Positions 51,472-64,000 of a stretch of 64,000 bases of DNA are shown here, piece after piece. The stretch is from contig JANPWX010000449.1 of the NCBI GenBank assembly GCA_024734555.1, positions 62,001-126,000 of the forward strand. Reading direction: 5' to 3'. Numbering within the stretch: the first letter of the stretch is position 1; each line of letters begins with the position of its first letter. The translations under genes were made by a program, and so were the position numbers. Below the pieces are notes generated by a model that worked only from the letters and a program-made list of their open reading frames with translations, searched no databases and had not been told where the DNA came from. Origin of the DNA: Trochalopteron elliotii (taxonomy: Eukaryota > Chordata > Aves > Passeriformes > Leiothrichidae).

Positions 51472-54299
51472 CTTTATTAAAACAAACAAACAAAACCAAC
51501 ACGTTAAACAGTGGTAGCAGTGAGTGTATGGTCACATTGCTGTTTTCTTATAGGGAAGTTTGTCTCTCTGCTCCACCTGGTGAGTGACAGGAATTTCAAG
51601 ATCCCTGTACATGTATTCTCAGTGCAGAGGGGAAGACAAGACACTTCCAGCAAGTGTTTCAAACTTAAGGCAAATGATGAAATCAGGGCTTGAAAGCATC
51701 ATTATCCCAACAGTGACTGAAGAGGAAATTCACACATGCAGTTTAGATCAGAAAGGGAGAGTTTGGTAAACTGGAAGGAAGCCAGACAGATCTGGGCCTA
51801 AATCTTAAGAGTTTGAATTTTCCTAGGGAGAGTAAGGGGGGCAAGATGATAAAATGCTATTGCACCTGAGTTCAGTGCCTAACAACCTTATGCCTTCACC
51901 ATGCACATCAGAGCAGCATACATACAAAAAATAATGTTAGAATATGAACATGTCTGTCTTTCATTTAGTTCAAATGAATTCTTTTCACTCTTCACTTTTT
52001 TATTAATATACATTAACTCAATTTTAAAAAACCATGAGCTCTAACAGAATTGAGAGTCCTGTATCTAATAAACTGATATAAATTAACGCCTATAAATTAA
52101 AAGTAGTACACAGTCTGAAAGTGCATTAGATTTTTGTACATATCATTACAATAGTTGCCTGTAGTGCAAATCAGAAGATTGAGTTTGGGACTATTCATGA
52201 CTCTCATTGCTTCTTTTGGGAAAAAGTCAGCGTGGCTGCAACTGCCAAAAATTTGTTTTGTGGAAATTTACACAGCCATCTGTGCTGGGTGCACACCAGA
52301 ATCAAAACATCCAGAGCTGCTGGTTATTCTGCTTGCCGCAGAATGAGAATAGTTCAGTTTGGTTTAACTCTCATCACGCTGTTTCCCTTAGGTATCCTTT
52401 CCTTCTCTACCATTGCATTTACCATCTTACAAACTAGCCTATGACTGTACTTAATCTGCTTATGCTGCATAAAGCCTTTGGCTTGATGGCTACAAAAAGA
52501 TACCTAGACAGTGAAAAAACAACTCCTTATAGCACAGAGACAAACAAAAACGCTAAACTGATACACAGCTGAAAAAACTCTCTTAATTTCCATTGTTTCA
52601 GACAATACACAAATTCAGGAAGAGAGAATTAACTTAAAACTGTTCTGCCTGTAACCAAAAGCACTGTATTATTTCTTTCTTCCACAATGAAAAAGGGAAA
52701 GCAAAATGATACAATTCTGCAACCACATGTTTTCCAGAAATCTCACTTTATATGAAAACATCACTGGTCATTATGGAAACACTGATGGTTTTCTACCTTG
52801 CAAGAATCTGAAGTGTCACTTGCAAGACATTTAACATCTGCTGGTTTTCATTACGATACCATTGTTAGAAAGCTTCAGAGAAGTTCTAATTACATTTAGA
52901 ATTGAATTCACACAGCTACAGTAACTCGATTTTGCCAAGCAGTAAGTCAAACACTTAACCAAATTACTTCCCTAATGCCACATGAAGTAAAGCTCCCTGT
53001 GGAAGTTTCCTGCTTTCTCACCATACTTAAAACAGAAATACAGAACAAGCACTTTAGGCCTTTAACAGGTCTTGTGTGTTTACTTGCTTGCATGCATTTA
53101 CAGGTAGCCAGAGCTGCTCTGCACACAAGGACATGTTAAAGAGCTTCTAAGAATCACAAAGTGATTAGAGCACATAAACTCTCTGCTACAATAAATATTT
53201 AGCCCAGCATATCTTCAATTTATACAAACATCTGTAGCCTGATGAGCTATTAGAAAAAAAAAAATAAAACATTTATTCCTTAAAAAAGCCAAATCAAACA
53301 AGAAATTAGCAGGCAAGATACAGTTCAGGTTCTACAATACATTTTTATAATACCACAGTACCAACCATCTTCTACTCAAATAATTTCAAGCATTCAAACA
53401 CTTCAGTCTTCTCTTAAAGAGAGACGCATTCCCTTACTACACATAAACCCCATTAGAAAGTGCCTGAAGTCAGAAATATTTTTTTTCCTATTCTAGTCAT
53501 CAAATTCTGACTAGACATTCAACTGGAGTTTACTGGTTAATACAGTTGGAAAATACAATGTACAATACTCTGTAAAATTCTATTCAAATTTTGGCCTACT
53601 GTGATCAGCTACCCTGATGATGGGCGTGATGAGATCACATCTCCACACTGTGTTAGGTAAGAGGAGTGATACAAAATAGCCCTTATAATTATCTGCCTTT
53701 TACTGTCACAAGAGTACTGAGGAAAGCACAGGGAAAGAACATACCACAGCGACACAGAAACTCTCCACAACCTTCATCAGGTGAATGGATACTGATGCAC
53801 AATCAGCAAAACACAGCTGACTAAAATTCTCTGACTGTGCCTCCCTGGCCCTGCCTTCCCACCTCCCATTTACACCTTTCAGATATGAGTTATATTCCTG
53901 CAATAAACCACAACACTATAACCTGCTTTACAATATAGTAAGTGTGCTAACCCTTCTCCCTACATTGTTCCCTGCCCCAGAATTCACTGGAGAAGGAAAT
54001 GGAGGCCAAACAGATTCTCAAAAACTTTGTGACTTGCAGGAGCCTGTAGAAAGTCCTGTTCCTTGAAATACAATTTAAAGAAAGAAGTCAGGGCATCAAA
54101 GACATTCTAGCTGGGAGAGAAAAAAAATAACAAAGATAGAAATGATGAAATTCTGAACCTGCTCAGTACAGATTACTATTCTGCATTAACCATATTTGCA
54201 GTCACAGTTATCTTTAATCTGAGATAGGAAAGGCACCTACTTCTTGTATGTTTATTGACAACTTTCTCTTGTCATCCCATTTGACCTCACCAAGTACAG

Positions 54300-54660
54300 A
54301 ACTTGACTTCTTTTCTAGACAGGCCCTTTGCAGTCCTTGCTGCTCCCAAGTCCTCCAAAGGCCACTTCTCCAAGCTGAACAAGCCCAGTTTCCTCAGCCC
54401 TCACAGGACAAGTGCTTCAACCCCAGTCATTTTAGCAGGCTCCCCTAAACTCCGTTCAGCCTATCAATGAAATTCCAGTATTGAGGATATAAAAACTCAG
54501 CACAGTATGCTAGATATGGTCTAACAAATGGGAAGTGAAGGATGACAATCACTTCCCTCCAGATCAGCAATTCTTCTGTTCACACAACCCAGGATGCTAT
54601 TGCTTTCAGGGCAAATTGCCAGCTCTTGATCATGATCATTACCCTCTGAATCTGACCATA
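54300..54660 (-). mobile_element. Old CR1 LINE fragment, internal
   Basis: On the plus strand CTCCAAGCTGAACAAGCCCA, GTTTCCTCAGCCCTCACAGG and CAACCCAGGATGCTATTGCT correspond to the reverse of CR1 ORF2 C-terminal sequence (LFSLE, YEER and the region before). Both ends are eroded and neither the true 3' tail nor the 5' part is present. Divergence is higher than in the other copies. Confidence 0.8.
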
Positions 54661-54692
54661 CAAACAGCAGGTTTTTTCCCCCCCAGCTAATT

Positions 54693-54732
54693 GTCCATCC
54701 GTCCATCCATCCATCCATCTGTCCGTCCATCC
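54693..54732. repeat. CCAT/CCGT tetranucleotide microsatellite
   Basis: About nine units of CCAT with some CCGT and CTGT variants. It adjoins the CR1 fragment. Confidence 0.92.
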
Positions 54733-57700
54733 CACAATAACCTTACTTGGATACAAGTATATGGTCAGAGACAGCATGGAAAAACTTGCTAAATTCAACG
54801 TGGCATCTAGTGCTTTCTCATCATGTACAAATTCAGACTCGTGGACACAGTTATACTGATAAAAATGCACAGAATGACACAGTTTATTCCCTTTTGTGGA
54901 CATTTATTCCTTTAAATCAACTTTGTATAAAGAAAGCAGCTTTAATAACACGGGTCAGTGCAGTAGGACTTACGGGCTTAGGCAAAATCAGAGAAAATAT
55001 CCTGCAAAAGGTGGATTTTGAGATGTGACAAAATAGGGATCTTATACATTAACTCAGAAGAGGCAGACCAGGTAAGATCCAGCAAGGGTTAATCTTGTGG
55101 GAGAACTAAACAAATAGGCACGAGTCATTGACAAGTTACTGAGTTGGAAAGTAAAATGCAAAAGTTACAGAAAGTAAGGATCACAACTCTCCCTCTTAAA
55201 ATGGAGCAATTGGCTGTGGGAGATCTGACAGCAGAGTAGCAAAGGAAAACTCTAATGAAGATGAGATTATACTGACTTCTTCAGGTGAGGCCTAACATCA
55301 CCCTAACTTTGAAAATGTTTTCCTAAATTCTGCTTTTAAAAATTGATCAGACAACACTTAAAACTCTTCCAAATGTACCAAAATACAAAACAACAGGAAG
55401 AATTTGGATTTTTTAAGCTTTTTCATGTGCTGTTTAGCTTCATGCAAATCTACTGCTGATTGTATTACGATGGACTATGCTGCACTTTCTGTGTAACCTA
55501 GTCTGCTAAATATTAGAATTAATATTACCTCAGATTCCTGTTCTGGACAATAATCATTTTCAATCTCCTGCTGCTCTCTGCTAGTGCATTACTGCATATG
55601 GCAGCCATGCCGAGCCAAGAACAGCCAACACTCCATGTAACTATCTTTGTCCTGAACAAAGCAACGTGATCTGGTGTCAAACGTTTCCCCAAACCACACG
55701 AGGAAATATCATTATAGTTTTAGAAAGGAAGTAGCCACTGAAGTCACTAAGCATAGTGACGTCCAGGCACACAAGATTTCATCAGGAGTTACTTCAACTA
55801 CTCAAGCATTAATCTACCACGCTGGTGTGATGTCTGAAACAGTTCTTTTCACTCATTTACACAGCCCAAGCATAGCATTCATCAGCTTCAGCTGAATCCA
55901 GGAAGACCAAACACTTGTGCAAATCTAGATATCAAGTTCCTTCTCCACTCAGAAAACTAATGCACAATTAGAGGCTGCAAAAAATTCAGCTGAACCAACA
56001 AACACCCTTACTTCTTACAGCAACTGTCTCAGAAGCAAGAAATAATTCCATTTCCTTAGTCTCCTCAACTGAAACAGCTGTTTCCTTGCCTATATCCCAA
56101 ACCATACTCTGTCACACAATTTTATGGACTTTTCAACATTCAGTGAGCTTAAAACAGCAGTCTTTGAACTCATTGGCTCTTCCTAATTTCTTCTTTTCTC
56201 AGCTCAGAGCAACACATAAGGCCACATCTGGGACAAAATCAGTATGTTATCAGAGAGACAAAGGCTATATTATAACTGTAATTTTGCATGAACAGGCCAA
56301 ATAAATGTTTCACAGTTCATTTAGTTCTGGCACTTCATTACATACTGTACTTTACAACATTTTTAACACATCCAGTTTTATGACTAAGCACGGTTTCCAA
56401 AGTTTTGTGAGGGTTTTCCCCCAAAAATGGAAAAAAAAATCAGAATTCCACTACCCAGTATGCTACTGATGGGTCATCCTCAGGGAGCTAAAGATCTAAA
56501 AAAATGCTTACAAAAAGCAAGGATGTGTTTTCATTTCTTAATCAGCAAACAATGAAAGAGGACACTTTTCCAGAGAACTCAGCAAATACACATGAGACAG
56601 GTAATAAACTTTCCTTCACTAAAAAGGGTGATCAGGCATTGGGAGAAGTTGTCCAGGAAAGTCTTGGAATCACCACCCTTTTAAGCGTTCAAGAAATGTA
56701 CGGATGTAGCACTTAGGAACATGGTTTATTGATGAACATGGCAGTATTGGTTGATCTTGATAAAAACCTCTGCAAAGCCAACCTTCAAAATTCCATGACT
56801 CTAAGAAATGCCAAGACTCTTGACACAGGGTCTTCTGCTGTCCAAGCAGGAAATGCAAAGCGACTATGGCATGAAAGGAGACCATGTTCTTTTGAGCACA
56901 GGTTCTTTTTCCTATCCCTGTGTGTTCCTTCCCCAGCCTTGCCACAGTCATCCCTCAAGATTTTTGTTCCAGCTTTACTGTTCTTCTCCAGTCTGAAACA
57001 CTTTCACCCATAAGCCTCTTATTATAATCCTGACAGAGTAAACCAGAACTTTTGTCACCAGTCTAAGCTTCTTTGGTGCTCCTGAAAAATATTCCTTAGG
57101 AAAAGCTTGACTTGCTATTCAATATAACTGAAAATAGGATCTTGGAGCACAGTGTCTGGGAAACACTAATGTAATGCAGAAAAATCTCAGTGTAAGTTCC
57201 CACCAGTTTTGATGGGTTTAATTTGCACACACCAACATGCAAATATGATCAGCACGGTACAGATTATAATGCAGATGGTACTGATCAAGGTGTACCATTA
57301 GTAAGATTTTTACTATGTTTTTCCTTTATCTTAGTTCTCCCATTCCCACCCCCCTACTCCCTCTGTCAACCTTCCCCTTCCTTTCACTACCCCAAACCAT
57401 TAGATTTAGGCTGCACCAATTTTTGTTCTTTGGTGCCCTCTACGGGACTAATTTCTGCAATAGAAAGTTGCCAGGAAGAAACCAGACCTCTCCTCACAGA
57501 AGAGCAAGGACAGGGCAGTCCAAATCAAGTACATTTGGAAGTGGAACTTCTGAATTGCTAATGATTTTAATCCACCCATCCATAGGATGCATGTTACAGG
57601 TCCCTGCAGCTACTGCTTTTGCAGCAGCTGTCTTCCTGTAAGAACTTGCAGTTTTTCCTCAAAAAAGTAAAAAGTTTCCTGAAAAATATTTTAGGTTTTT

Positions 57701-58262
57701 TTTTTTTCCCAAATCTACAAAAGCCAAGGTCAGCAAGTATTCAGTCTCATATTTTGCCTAAGGCCACAGCACATACATAACCAGTTGGCCAGGTAAGCAT
57801 TTCATAAGAAAGGCTTTAATTTAAATTTACGTTACAAAGCATGCATTAAAGTTCTCATTTCAGAAGGCCAGCAAAATGACATCCGATAGTATTTTTAGCT
57901 TTAGAGGCAGATTCTGACAGTAGGAGTGTAGTTTTAAAGGCTGGGACATTTTTTTTTTCCTCACAACATACAAACTACAGAGTACCCAACTTCCAAATAC
58001 ACAAATTTGCCTCATCATGACAGATCTTCATCCAGAGAACTTGGAACACCTCTTAAATTCAATATAAATACTTATCCACAATGGGATGGAAAAAAAACAA
58101 ACTATCTTCTATGTGCTAAGTGCCCTTCTTCCTAATTAAGTTAAGCTATGCCAAGACACCTGTTGCCTACATTATGGGAAGAATAAGAATCCATATTGAC
58201 AACTAATGCTCAGCAACCTACCACACCTTATTCCTCACTTCACTACTCACAGGAGCACATGC

Positions 58263-58815
58263 AGAATCAGAGTCACAGAAAGGTCTGGGCTGGAAAAGAC
58301 CCCCAGATCACTGAGTCTAACCTTCGACCAATCACCACCTTGTCAACTAGACCATGGCACTGAGTGCCACATCCAGTTGTTTCTTGAACACCTCCAAGAA
58401 TAGTGACTTCACCACCTCCCTGTGTAGTCTGTTCCAATGCTTAACTACCCTTTCCATGAACAAATTCCTCCTGATGCCCAACCCGAACCTTCCCTGGCAC
58501 AACTTCAGGCTATATCCTTTCATCCTGTCACCTGGTTGCTACGGAGAAAACAACCCCCACCTGGCTACACCCTCCCATCAGGCAGTGGCAGCAAGTGATA
58601 ACATCACTCCTGAGCTTCCTTTACTCTATGTTTAACACCCTCAGCTCCTTCAGTCACTCCTCACATGACTTACTCTCTAGACTCTTCCCCAGCTTCACTG
58701 CCCTTCTCTGGACTCACTTCAGCATCTCAACGTCTCTCTTGAAGGTGAGGGGCCCAGAATCTGGACACAGAACTCGAGGTGCTGCCTCACCAGTGCTTGT
58801 ATGAATACAGGCCCA
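58263..58815 (-). mobile_element. CR1 LINE 3' part
   Basis: Inverted CR1 of a second subfamily: AGAATCAGAGTCACAGAAAG, then CCAATCACCACCTTGTCAAC and TAGACCATGGCACTGAGTGC, then CACCACCTCCCTGTGTAGTC and the GCTGCCTCACCAGTGCTTGT block near its eroded end. It is about 550 bp. The open frames over it on both strands are shadows. Confidence 0.9.
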
Positions 58816-58819
58816 GATT

Positions 58820-59085
58820 CAGACTCATTAAGTTTTATGACAACTGACTAACCAGTCTCCTGAGCAGAAAACACAGCAGAGCACATTGGTAGAGCCATGG
58901 AAGAGAGAGCACCACAAGGTCAACATGCCTGTGTCTGAGCACCCATCCTGTGCCAGCTGACCCTCCACGGGCCACATGCTCAGACACAAACTGCTCACTG
59001 CAACCGCCAAGTGTGCCCCGAGGAAGGACCAACACCCACCAGGAACCCATCAACAGAATCCCCCTGTGAGAAAGAGCTTAGAAGG
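58820..59085. other. GC-richer unique block beside CR1
   Basis: About 260 bp of GC-richer sequence immediately next to the CR1 copy, with overlapping minus-strand open frames of 60 and 72 codons that share the same bases. No CR1 wording is visible and no gene family was recognised. Confidence 0.3.
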
Positions 59086-59744
59086 ACTGGAGAGCAAGAG
59101 ACAAAGTAGGTGAATGAAAGCAGGAGCAGCTCTCACAGAAGTGATAGGCATGGTTTTGTTTGCTTTTGTCAGGGATGGATGGCTGTAGGAAAGAAAAGGG
59201 GTACTTGGCTTTTATTGGGGATGTTTCAAGCATTTATGGTTGTGGCAATCCATTTGCAATGTTTAGTTGACTTAAAAAACTTCAGGGATAAAACTTGAAA
59301 GAAAGAGATGTGACCAAATCAAAAACATTCACGGAAGAGCAAAAACAATTTTAAGATTGTATCATGTCTCCCCTCTATTAGATAAAGGGGAGACAGGATA
59401 AAAATATTCAAAAATATAAAAGGTAGCCACAAATAGAAAAGAATAAATTACTTATAGCTAGAACATGAAATAACTTACAATATCAGTAAGAAATCTGAAG
59501 CTTCTACAAAGAAGCAGCTGTCTAACAGATAAAGAAAGCATTGGAACTGACTACTGAGGAAGCTGTAGAATGTCAATGTCAGGCATTTTTTGGAACAAAA
59601 ATCAGGATTCATTTAGATACAGTGGATTCTGTGAATAGAAGGGACTAAACAAGAACCAAAAAAAAAAAATTCCAGTTACATGAAAAAGATAAAATATGCT
59701 CAGGAGTTTGGGGAGCAAAAAAGGAAGTCAGCAGAAAGCCTAGC

Positions 59745-59765
59745 AAAAAAAAAAAAAAAAAAAAA
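59745..59765. repeat. 21-base A run
   Basis: An uninterrupted run of 21 A on the plus strand in the 8.5 kb intron, about 230 bp from the segment-3 exon. It could be the end of a retrotransposed sequence, but nothing recognisable precedes it. Confidence 0.9.
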
Positions 59766-59990
59766 TCTGGGACAACTGGCTCCTACACCATCTTATGCCT
59801 TATTTTCCATCATTTCCACAATTAATTTTTAAACTCAACAAACAAGTCAGAAGGAAATATATATTTTCACAAGATCCTAATTTAGTTCACCTTGCCCACT
59901 GCCCCTTTTAACCAAAAGTTTTACAGGAAATAAAAGTGAGGAAAAATGAATCTAAACTCATAACTGCTTCCATATGGCAGCATTACTCAC

Positions 59991-60075
59991 TTGTTTCACA
60001 TTTTCTGCCAAGAACACAACATAAACGCCACAAAATCCTAGCTGTGTTATCACTAGGAAAAAGTCCACAATGCAC
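59991..60075 (-). CDS. SLC36A4: SLC36A4 internal exon, membrane segment 3
   Basis: The exon is 85 nt, entered after TTTTTTCTTCCTCAG and left before GTGAGT. One base completes the preceding Arg codon and 28 codons follow, ending in phase 0. It encodes [20 protein letters not shown] and then FLAENVKQ. This is membrane segment 3, with the VDFFL..TQLGFC..Y.VFLA signature of the family. The exon is followed by an intron of about 8.5 kb that carries CR1 fragments. The short exon and strong splice signals leave little doubt about the borders. Confidence 0.95.
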
Positions 60076-61263
60076 CTGAGGAAGAAAAAACAAACATATA
60101 TTATACTTAAGATCCAAACAATCATCCCATTGCTACCTAATACGCAATTACTGCTCCTTTTTAGAGTAGTCCCAATGCTAGACTCATATTCCACATTAGT
60201 CTCACAAGCAGTGCAGTGCACCTTCCTCCTATGTTAAAACAGAGTGGTGATCAGTGAAAGACCACTGTGGCTCAGACTGTTTTTGAAAAAAGTGATACAC
60301 AGTGGTGGCCTGAAGGCAGACTCTAACGAAACTCTGCTAGAGTCAAGCACAGGGAAAAGATCTGCCCCAGAGAATGGATTTCCTGCAGCACAGAGTCTCT
60401 GGAGACCCAATTGCCCATCTGAGGCTTGTAACTCTTTGGTGCAATAGAAAATTGTCATTATATATCAGAACAAACCAATCTTCCCTCTAAGTGAGCTCTA
60501 CTCCACTCCTATGAAGTCATCACAACACATCTTAAAACACTAGCTCACTAGCAAGATGCTGCATCCTTGAAAGTAACAGGAATATAAAAAAATCTTCCAC
60601 AAGTGAGGTAAAAACCATTTTAAATTAAGGCTGAGCAACACGTCTGCCTCAGATTCACAATTTCACTACTATGCAGTCATACCATAAACTCTACAAACAG
60701 CAACAGATGGCAAAGCAAAAATAATGTGTTTTTTGTAAAAGAGGGATAAAATACATAACAGACACAACAAGCCATTTATATCTTCATGTCATTGTTGCAA
60801 AAATAGCAAATATTTCTCCATTATTTATATGTCACACTTAAACAGGAACCAAAGAATTGTTTTGCTTCTACTCAGAATACATACAATAAAGTAATTAACA
60901 CTTGCAGTGTCAACCTGCAATGCAGAGAAATGTTGGGAAAAGGGAATGAAAACTTAAACTACTTCACTGCATTAGACAACACAGAATGCATTTCTAGTTA
61001 TAACACATCTCTTCCTATATTACTAAACAGAATTCTTTTTCTTCAGGGCTCTTGTAGAACTGAAAATTGAAATGCCTAATAGAGTCAGACATCCTCCAAT
61101 CTCACCACTACCAGCTGGCAGCAGGAAATAACAAATCACACTGCATAAAAGCATTTTTAAGGAAGGTAAAATCTTAGTAAAATGGAAATCTCCTAATCAT
61201 TCCAAGTGTAGCCATTAACTTTTAAAAATGAATTTCCTCGATTAATTCCTAGTTCAAACGTAC
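60076..61263 (-). other. SLC36A4 intron
   Basis: An intron of 1,188 bp with GTACGT donor and a good pyrimidine tract before CAG. No repeat or second gene was recognised. The short open frames on both strands at 60234-60458 mirror each other and look like chance. Confidence 0.85.
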
Positions 61264-61359
61264 CGGCCCCAAGAAGCTCGTTTCTGCAGAGCAGGCAGGG
61301 GCCCCACTTCCATTGCACAGCTAACAGTATCACTATATCCCAGGGAGGACTTCTTCATC
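61264..61359 (-). CDS. SLC36A4: SLC36A4 internal exon, cytoplasmic loop after segment 2
   Basis: The exon is 96 nt, entered after a TGATTTTAG acceptor and left at CCG/GTACGT. The first base completes the Arg codon from the exon before, 31 codons follow, and two bases of another Arg codon close it. It encodes a hydrophilic segment with [19 protein letters not shown] and ends in KRASWGR. The GYSDTV and AMEV motifs and the terminal WGR are shared with other SLC36 members; SLC36A1 has YGDTV and HWGR. The loop lies between membrane segments 2 and 3. The donor GGTACG is a little weaker than the other donors of this gene. Confidence 0.93.
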
Positions 61360-62623
61360 CTAAAATCAAACAGTGAAGAAAAAACACAGTTACCAGAAAT
61401 TGTGAGGACCTAGAACCCTACTTTGAAAATACTGCTTGTCTTCCATGATTATAACAAGTTGTCACCCGTGGCAACACTCTGCTGCTGCTGAATTTCAGAG
61501 GTATGGTTTGGGTTTCTTTACCCCAGAAGGGCTATTTAGCACTCTACAAGCATGTGAAAACACAGTGTTGCTTCCCCCAGTTCAACAGCATTAAATGAGT
61601 TTCTTACAAAACAAGAGGGTTTTTTTGATAAACTACTCCAAAATCATATTCTTATTATATGAGCTTAAGAAATTAATCTCAAATCTAAAAGTCGCAAAGA
61701 ACTTAAACAGAATTTAACTTGTTGCAAAAGTAGTTAATCACAATTGATTCAATCATCTTATTTCGGTCACCAACTTTAAAGACCACTCAAAACTACAGAG
61801 GAAAAATTCAGGAATGACAGGGTCCATTCACAGGACACCATCATATCAATGTGGTAAAATATATTTTCCAGCTACAGAAACATGTATAGTTTTGTGATTC
61901 TATTCAGTTCAAAAGTTCATTGCCCTTTGAAACACGAGACCCTCCCACTGCTTCTCTTTAACACTTGACAGTACAATAAAAATGTTTAATGAAAATCACT
62001 ATTAATCAAAATACTCCGTCAGTCAAAATTGAGTAACTGCTTCCCCACAGTAAAGCACGTCTCACTTGAAGGAATATTTAATATTTACCTGCTCAATAAC
62101 ATCATTTTAACACATTCCTTCTGCACTACAACTTCAAAGAATCAAGTTGCCACAATTCAGAGACAGAGCTCACATATAATCATGAAAGACATTAACAGCA
62201 TTTCTTAGTTTATCTTTTACCCCTAGAAAAGTACTTATGAACTGTGTATTCATAAATTATTTACATTCTTCAAAGCTATGAAGACTCAGAGGCTCTATGA
62301 ATATAAGAAGGATTGAAAATAAGCAATTAAAGCTGCAATGAGAAAGACCTGATTATTTGCCAGCAGGGAAGAAGGTAGTGGGCAACACAAACCAACCTCA
62401 TTTTGTGTATGAGCAGAGAACAAACAGGTTTTTTCAATGTCTTGCACAAAGCATAGCTATCATTATTAGGTGCACACTAAGAGTTTGAGAAGAAGATTCT
62501 AAACTGATAGAAGAAACTGCTACAGCACCAGACTACTTTGTAGACCAAAAATCACAAGTAGAAAAGAGGAAATAAAAAAAAAATACTTAAACTCAGCAAC
62601 TGAATGAGTAGTTCCACATTTAC
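61360..62623 (-). other. SLC36A4 intron
   Basis: An intron of 1,264 bp with GTAAAT donor and TTTTAG acceptor. It is AT-rich and nothing else was recognised. Confidence 0.85.
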
Positions 62624-62712
62624 CTCTGACATAGATAGTGGCTGCAACGTACCAAGATGTGCATACAGTGAACAGATATAAATCCTATGAACACAAGGCT
62701 GATTGGTCCAAC
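62624..62712 (-). CDS. SLC36A4: SLC36A4 internal exon, membrane segment 2
   Basis: The exon is 89 nt, entered after a CCTATACCAG acceptor and left before GTAAAT. It starts in phase 0 and ends with two bases of an Arg codon. It encodes [20 protein letters not shown] followed by VRCSHYLCQ, which is the second membrane helix and the start of the first cytoplasmic loop. The VHCM and VRCSH pieces match SLC36A4 better than SLC36A1, which has VHCMGILVKCAHH at this place. The intron to the previous exon is 1,002 bp and to the next 1,263 bp or so, so this part of the gene is compact. Confidence 0.95.

Positions 62713-64000
<1,288 letters not shown>

Larger units (their letters stand above)
51472..59990 (-). 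other. SLC36A4 intron of about 8.5 kb
   Basis: Between the segment-3 exon and the loop/segment 4-5 exon. It carries two minus-strand CR1 fragments (54300-54660 and 58263-58815), a CCAT microsatellite and a 21-base A run, all listed separately. The rest, including an open stretch at 57223-57561 on the plus strand that is rich in Pro and Ser, resembles no family I know. Confidence 0.85.

Noticed and set aside
54580..54903. WMDGWTDG repeat protein
   Set aside because: It is the translation of the CCAT microsatellite and neighbouring CR1 debris.
57223..57561. 112-codon plus-strand open frame
   Set aside because: No family, no splice context, antisense in an SLC36A4 intron, overlapped by another frame of similar length.

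Overview
The window is vertebrate nuclear DNA, most probably from a bird. It is AT-rich, has no operon-like gene packing, and its only recognisable protein-coding gene is split into short exons with GT/AG borders. The main interspersed repeats are 5'-truncated CR1 LINEs ending in the TTCCAACCCAAACCA-type tail typical of avian genomes. There is also one LTR that resembles avian ERVL-type solo LTRs. No mammalian-type SINE was seen.

The gene is SLC36A4 (PAT4, a SLC36-family amino acid transporter) on the minus strand. Eight internal coding exons can be placed to the base between 63805 and 33005. They splice in frame into 344 complete residues, bounded by a split codon at each end. They cover the segment from the [15 protein letters not shown] motif of membrane segment 1 to the start of segment 9. 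Exon phases chain without conflict, and all borders are AG/GT. The first coding exon(s), with the cytoplasmic N-terminus and promoter, lie beyond the right edge. The last coding part, about 100 residues in relatives, was not found by eye in the 33 kb downstream (1-33004). Either the last intron runs off the left edge or the terminal exon was missed.

Layout from left to right. 1-33004 is gene-poor sequence, probably the last intron or 3' flank. It holds CR1 fragments near 4.7, 5.4-6.4, 13.6-14.0, 22.2-22.5 and 26.5 kb, and a GC-rich LTR-like block at about 30.4-30.7 kb. 33005-38670 has two exons (membrane segments 7-9) separated by an intron with two CR1 copies and a GGGAGAGA microsatellite. 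38671-50440 is the largest bounded intron, with an ERVL-like solo LTR in antisense orientation. 50441-51471 has two exons (segments 4-6). 51472-59990 is an intron with two minus-strand CR1 copies. 59991-63805 has four closely spaced exons (segments 1-3).

No RNA gene, CRISPR array or second host gene could be supported. Nothing in the window amounts to an undescribed biological system. The points most worth checking are the missing terminal exon, the two LTRs inside or beside the gene, and a few open frames of unknown status.
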